In this document: positions 61,397 through 64,000 of the stretch, in pieces | How positions within the stretch are numbered: position 1 is the first letter of the stretch | How the letters are laid out: each line of letters begins with the position of its first letter | Assembly: GCF_002210095.1 (NCBI RefSeq) | Contig: NZ_AQQR01000001.1 | Coordinates: 682,001 to 746,000 of the forward strand | DNA: 64,000 bases | Reading direction: 5' to 3' | From: Marinibacterium profundimaris | Lineage (GTDB): Bacteria > Pseudomonadota > Alphaproteobacteria > Rhodobacterales > Rhodobacteraceae | The notes under the pieces: generated by a model | Database searches by the model: none | The model's input: only the letters and a program-made list of their open reading frames with translations | Told to the model about the DNA's origin: nothing | Position numbers and translations under genes: made by a program

Positions 61397-62413
61397 TTAC
61401 ATGCCGAAGATTTCGTTCCAGCGATCGATCCAGTCGGTCTTCGCCGCGTTCATCTTCTCGTAATCCATGCGGTTCAGCGCGGCAATGGCCTCGGGCCCAT
61501 AGGTCCAGACCGATGCCTGCTCGGGCGTCAGTTCGACCTCGGTGTTGACCGGGGCATCGACGCCCTGCTCGCCGTTGATCTGCTGCACTTCGGTCGACAG
61601 GACGAAGTTGATGAACTCATAGGCCAGGTCCACGTTCTCGGCGCCAACGGGGATGTTGATCGTGTTGAGCGTGGCGATGTCGCCATCCTCCAGCTCGGCC
61701 CAGGTCATCGTGGGCACGGCGGCCTTCAGCGAGGACAGCGTGAAATCCTGCGCGATGGCGACCGAGGCTTCGCCGGTCGAGATCAGGTTCACCATCTCGG
61801 ACCCGGTGTTGTAATTCTTGACCGTGTTGGGCTCCAGCTCAGCCACCGCCTCGAAGGCCGCGTCGGGGTCGTCGTAGGCGTCCACGCCGGCATGCTTGCC
61901 GGCCATCACCACGACCATCGGGCCGGCGGTTGTGGTGATCCCGGGCAGGCTTACGCTGCTTTCCAGGTCCTCGCGCCACAGGTCGCCCCAGGAGGTGATC
62001 GGCTCAACCGCTTCGCTGTCATAGACGATGCCGGCGCGGCCCACGGTATAGGCCGGGCCATAGGGACCCTGCGGCGCCTGCGCGATCTCGTAGAGCTTTT
62101 CGACATTGGGGATGCGCGACCGGTCGATCTCCTGGAAGATCCCGCTTTCGATGCCCAGCTGGCTGTAGCTGTCGGTGAGGTAGATGACATCGACGCCCTT
62201 GCCGCCGCGCGCGGTCAGCTTGCCCAGGCGGTCGGCGTTGTTGCCGGTCTCGAACACCACGTCGCAGCCGCATTGCTCCTTGAAGGGTTCGATGATGTTG
62301 GCGTTGAGCTTGTCGCCGTTGTAGCCCCACCAGGAGATGGTGAGCGTCTCGGCCTGCGCGGCGGCGGCCGAGGCGAGAAGGGCGATCATCGAGATCTGCA
62401 GTGACGTTTTCAT
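61397..62413 (-). CDS. Pot-type ABC transporter substrate-binding protein
   Basis: A 338-residue periplasmic protein. The ATG at 62413 precedes a Sec signal (LQISMIALLASAAAAQA, cleaved before ETL); an N-terminal extension is rejected. The mature start LTISWWGYNGDKLNANIIEPF resembles PotD and iron/putrescine binding proteins. It lacks most of the acidic residues I would expect in a polyamine site, although I did not align it. Its operon encodes nucleoside-salvage enzymes, so a purine-type ligand is plausible. Confidence 0.88.
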   Translation of the reverse strand: MKTSLQISMIALLASAAAAQAETLTISWWGYNGDKLNANIIEPFKEQCGCDVVFETGNNADRLGKLTARGGKGVDVIYLTDSYSQLGIESGIFQEIDRSRIPNVEKLYEIAQAPQGPYGPAYTVGRAGIVYDSEAVEPITSWGDLWREDLESSVSLPGITTTAGPMVVVMAGKHAGVDAYDDPDAAFEAVAELEPNTVKNYNTGSEMVNLISTGEASVAIAQDFTLSSLKAAVPTMTWAELEDGDIATLNTINIPVGAENVDLAYEFINFVLSTEVQQINGEQGVDAPVNTEVELTPEQASVWTYGPEAIAALNRMDYEKMNAAKTDWIDRWNEIFGM

Positions 62414-62681
62414 GAGTGGGTCCCCGACACGTTTTCTGAATGGGCGAATACTGCGCCAGTACTTTTCCGAACCTGATGCCGGAACAACCCCCGGCCCACA
62501 GCCCACGCCCCGCTGACAGGGCGACCCGGTCCTCATCGCCCGTTTTTTGGGCAGGATCAAGCGGCAGTATGAAGCCGGGCCGGGCAAGTTTGACGTCACG
62601 GCAGCGCTGCGGCGGAAACCGGCATTCTCTGACCGGCGCACTCCGGGGATCCGGGACAGCGCCCGGCCGGGGCCGTGGGAT

Positions 62682-62704
62682 GGAGTATTTTTACCAAGGT
62701 GAAG
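62682..62704 (+). repeat. GTATTT-CCAAG-GAAG intergenic element, copy 1
   Basis: Contains GAGTATTT, then ACCAAGG, then GAAG. It matches the second copy (62817-62839, opposite strand) at 16 of 23 positions. I recall similar sequences between genes in Rhodobacteraceae; their function is unknown to me. Confidence 0.55.
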
Positions 62705-62783
62705 ACAGGGGCGTGGCACGCCGGATCATGAACGGATCGTTAATCCGCGCTTGCAACCTCTTGATTTCAAAAGACTGGCATCC

Positions 62784-62801
62784 TGTCCCACGCGTGGGAC
62801 A
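62784..62801. promoter_or_regulatory. 18-bp perfect palindrome TGTCCCACGCGTGGGACA
   Basis: The 18-mer is exactly self-complementary and lies between the two GTATTT elements. It could be a regulator site for the flanking operon or a structural repeat. It is about 370 bp from the Pot SBP start and about 80 bp beyond the GMC oxidoreductase stop. Confidence 0.5.
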
Positions 62802-62816
62802 TGTCGCAGCCCCCTG

Positions 62817-62839
62817 CTTCTTCTTGGCCCAAATACCTC
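62817..62839 (-). repeat. GTATTT-CCAAG-GAAG intergenic element, copy 2
   Basis: On the minus strand: GGTATTT, GGGCCAAG, AAGAAG. It faces copy 1 across the 18-bp palindrome and lies 45 bp beyond the GMC gene stop. Confidence 0.55.
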
Positions 62840-62883
62840 AATCCGACACCGGCCATCCAGAGCCGCCCCAACCGGTGGAGCGC

Positions 62884-64000
62884 CTAGGACGCATCCGCCA
62901 GAACCATGTCTGCGGCCTTTTCGCCGACCATGATCGCCGGCGCGTTGGTATTGCCCGAGGTCACGGTGGGAAAGATCGAGGCATCGGCCACGCGCAGCCC
63001 CTGCAGCCCATGGACCTTCAGCCGCGCGTCGACCACGTCGCAGGCCGGGTTCGGCCCCATGCGGCAAGTCGCCACCGGGTGGAACACGGTCCCGGCGCGA
63101 GCGCGGATGTCGGCGATCATCTCCTCGTCCGACTGGACCTGTCTGCCCGGCAGGATCTCGGTCTCGATCAGCTTCGCAAGCGCCGGCGCGGCGGCGATCC
63201 GGCGGGTCAGTCGCGCGGCCTCCAGCATCTCCTGCAGGTCGTGATCGGTATCAAGGTAGTTGGGGTGGATCGCCACCGGCTCCAGCGGATCGGACGAGCG
63301 GATCTCCAGATGGCCGCGGCTGGTCGGGCGCGTGGGCTGGGTGCCCATCAGGAAGCCCGGGAACGGATCGGGGTTCATCAGCGGCCGCTTGCCCGGCGGC
63401 GCCTTGGTATAGCTGACGGGCGAGAAGAAGACCTGCATGTTGGGCCGCGCCAGCTCGGGCCGCGACTTCAGGAAGCCGCCGGCCTGGTTCACGCCCAGAG
63501 ACAGCGGCCCGCGCCGGGTCAGCACATAGCGCAGCCCCTGCCAGAGCTTGCCGTACCACGGGTAGAGCTGATCGTTCAGCGTCGGCACCTTCGAGCGGTA
63601 GAGGAAGTCGATCGCCAGGTGGTCCTGCAGGTTCCGGCCCACGCCGGGCAGGTCGTGGCGCACCTCCACCCCCCTGTCGCGCAGCAGCGCCCCGGGACCG
63701 ATGCCCGACAGCTGCAGCAGCTGCGGAGAGTTGATCGCCCCGGCCGAGACGATGACCTCGCGCCGGGCGCGCGCGGTTTGCAGGCGGCCGTTCTGGCGGT
63801 ACTCGATCCCGGTGGCGCGGGTGCCCTCGAACAGAAGCCGCGTGGCATGGGCGCGCGTTTCGACCGACAGGCTCGCGCGGCCCCGTGCCGGGCGCAGGTA
63901 GGCCCGCGCCGTGGACATCCTCATGCCCCCCTTCGCGGTGTTCTGGTAGAACCCCAGCCCCTCCTGCGTGGCCCCGTTGAAATCGGGGTTGCGCGGATAT
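62884..64000 (-). CDS. GMC family oxidoreductase (choline dehydrogenase-like), N-terminus outside window
   Basis: The 3' part of a flavoenzyme, open to the right window edge. The last visible codons read TQEGLGFYQNTAKGGMRMSTARAYLRP, the usual GMC segment before the substrate domain, so the ATG at 63924 is internal. The family GMC signature 2 region is AGAINSPQLLQLSGIGP. The C-terminus has the active-site His in HPVATCRMG and the Asn in TSGNTNAPAIMVGEKAADM. Members oxidise choline or other alcohols with FAD; choline itself is likely but not certain. The FAD-binding N-terminus is not visible. Confidence 0.9.
   Translation of the reverse strand, partial: YPRNPDFNGATQEGLGFYQNTAKGGMRMSTARAYLRPARGRASLSVETRAHATRLLFEGTRATGIEYRQNGRLQTARARREVIVSAGAINSPQLLQLSGIGPGALLRDRGVEVRHDLPGVGRNLQDHLAIDFLYRSKVPTLNDQLYPWYGKLWQGLRYVLTRRGPLSLGVNQAGGFLKSRPELARPNMQVFFSPVSYTKAPPGKRPLMNPDPFPGFLMGTQPTRPTSRGHLEIRSSDPLEPVAIHPNYLDTDHDLQEMLEAARLTRRIAAAPALAKLIETEILPGRQVQSDEEMIADIRARAGTVFHPVATCRMGPNPACDVVDARLKVHGLQGLRVADASIFPTVTSGNTNAPAIMVGEKAADMVLADAS

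Larger units (their letters stand above)
62414..62883. other. Intergenic region before the Pot-type operon, with palindrome and repeats
   Basis: About 470 bp with no gene recognised. It holds an 18-bp palindrome and two inverted copies of a GTATTT...CCAAG...GAAG element, listed below. The Pot operon promoter should lie in 62414-62520. Confidence 0.5.

Noticed and set aside
61397-62413. Confident polyamine (PotD) assignment
   Set aside because: The fold fits, but the ligand is not shown and downstream genes are for purine salvage, so only the class is given.

Overview
The window is GC-rich (roughly two thirds G+C), densely coded DNA. It looks like a Rhodobacteraceae-type alphaproteobacterium. 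The reasons are a fused A/B-type Mrp (Pha) antiporter, many ABC uptake operons, a probable L-arabinose Weimberg branch, RTX and Hyu families, and intergenic GTATTT...CCAAG...GAAG elements that I recall from that group. This assignment is inference. I saw no rRNA, tRNA, CRISPR array, insertion sequence or phage gene.

Layout. 1-3271 (+): sugar-acid genes (aldose 1-epimerase, 2-keto-3-deoxy-sugar-acid dehydratase, ketoglutarate-semialdehyde dehydrogenase). 3823-9978 (+): six-gene Mrp cation/proton antiporter operon closed by a strong terminator. 10659-14086 (-): Ssu/Tau-like ABC transporter with an SDR dehydrogenase, divergent from a LysR regulator and followed by a 3-oxoacid CoA-transferase pair (14318-16704, +). 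16724-19448 (-): NagA, an AhpD-like protein and an EEP-family hydrolase. 19771-36769 (+): a 17-kb catabolic block with a fused HyuA-HyuB protein, an XRE-cupin regulator, a GAF protein, HyuA, HyuB, an Xaa-Pro-type peptidase, a second HyuB and a complete peptide-type ABC importer. 36808-42068 (-): a second, convergent peptide-type ABC importer. 42450-44957: a lipoprotein subtilase, a membrane anti-sigma-like protein and an ECF sigma factor. 45118-46785 (-): an RTX protein with three 423-bp repeats. 46935-52222 (-): adenylate cyclase, methyltransferase, and an amino-acid ABC solute-binding/permease fusion with a second permease. 52505-62413 (-): a Pot-type ABC importer followed by purine-salvage and hydrolase genes. 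62884-64000 (-): a partial GMC oxidoreductase.

How the genes work together. Most blocks pair an importer with the enzymes for its probable substrate. The Hyu block would import a cyclic amide or peptide-like compound, open rings with ATP-dependent Hyu amidohydrolases and trim products with the M24 peptidase. A 13-bp sequence shared by the promoters of the first Hyu gene and of the XRE-cupin gene is the likely operator. The Pot-type operon ends in nucleoside hydrolase, phosphoribosyltransferase and adenine deaminase, so a purine nucleoside or conjugate is a better guess than polyamine. In all three importers whose solute-binding gene comes first, a hairpin lies between that gene and the first permease gene.

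Most unusual points: the subtilase/anti-sigma/ECF locus, in which the anti-sigma protein carries a C-terminal domain resembling the subtilase prodomain; the cyclase translationally coupled to an ATPase-less transporter; and the operator-linked Hyu block with three HyuB domains.
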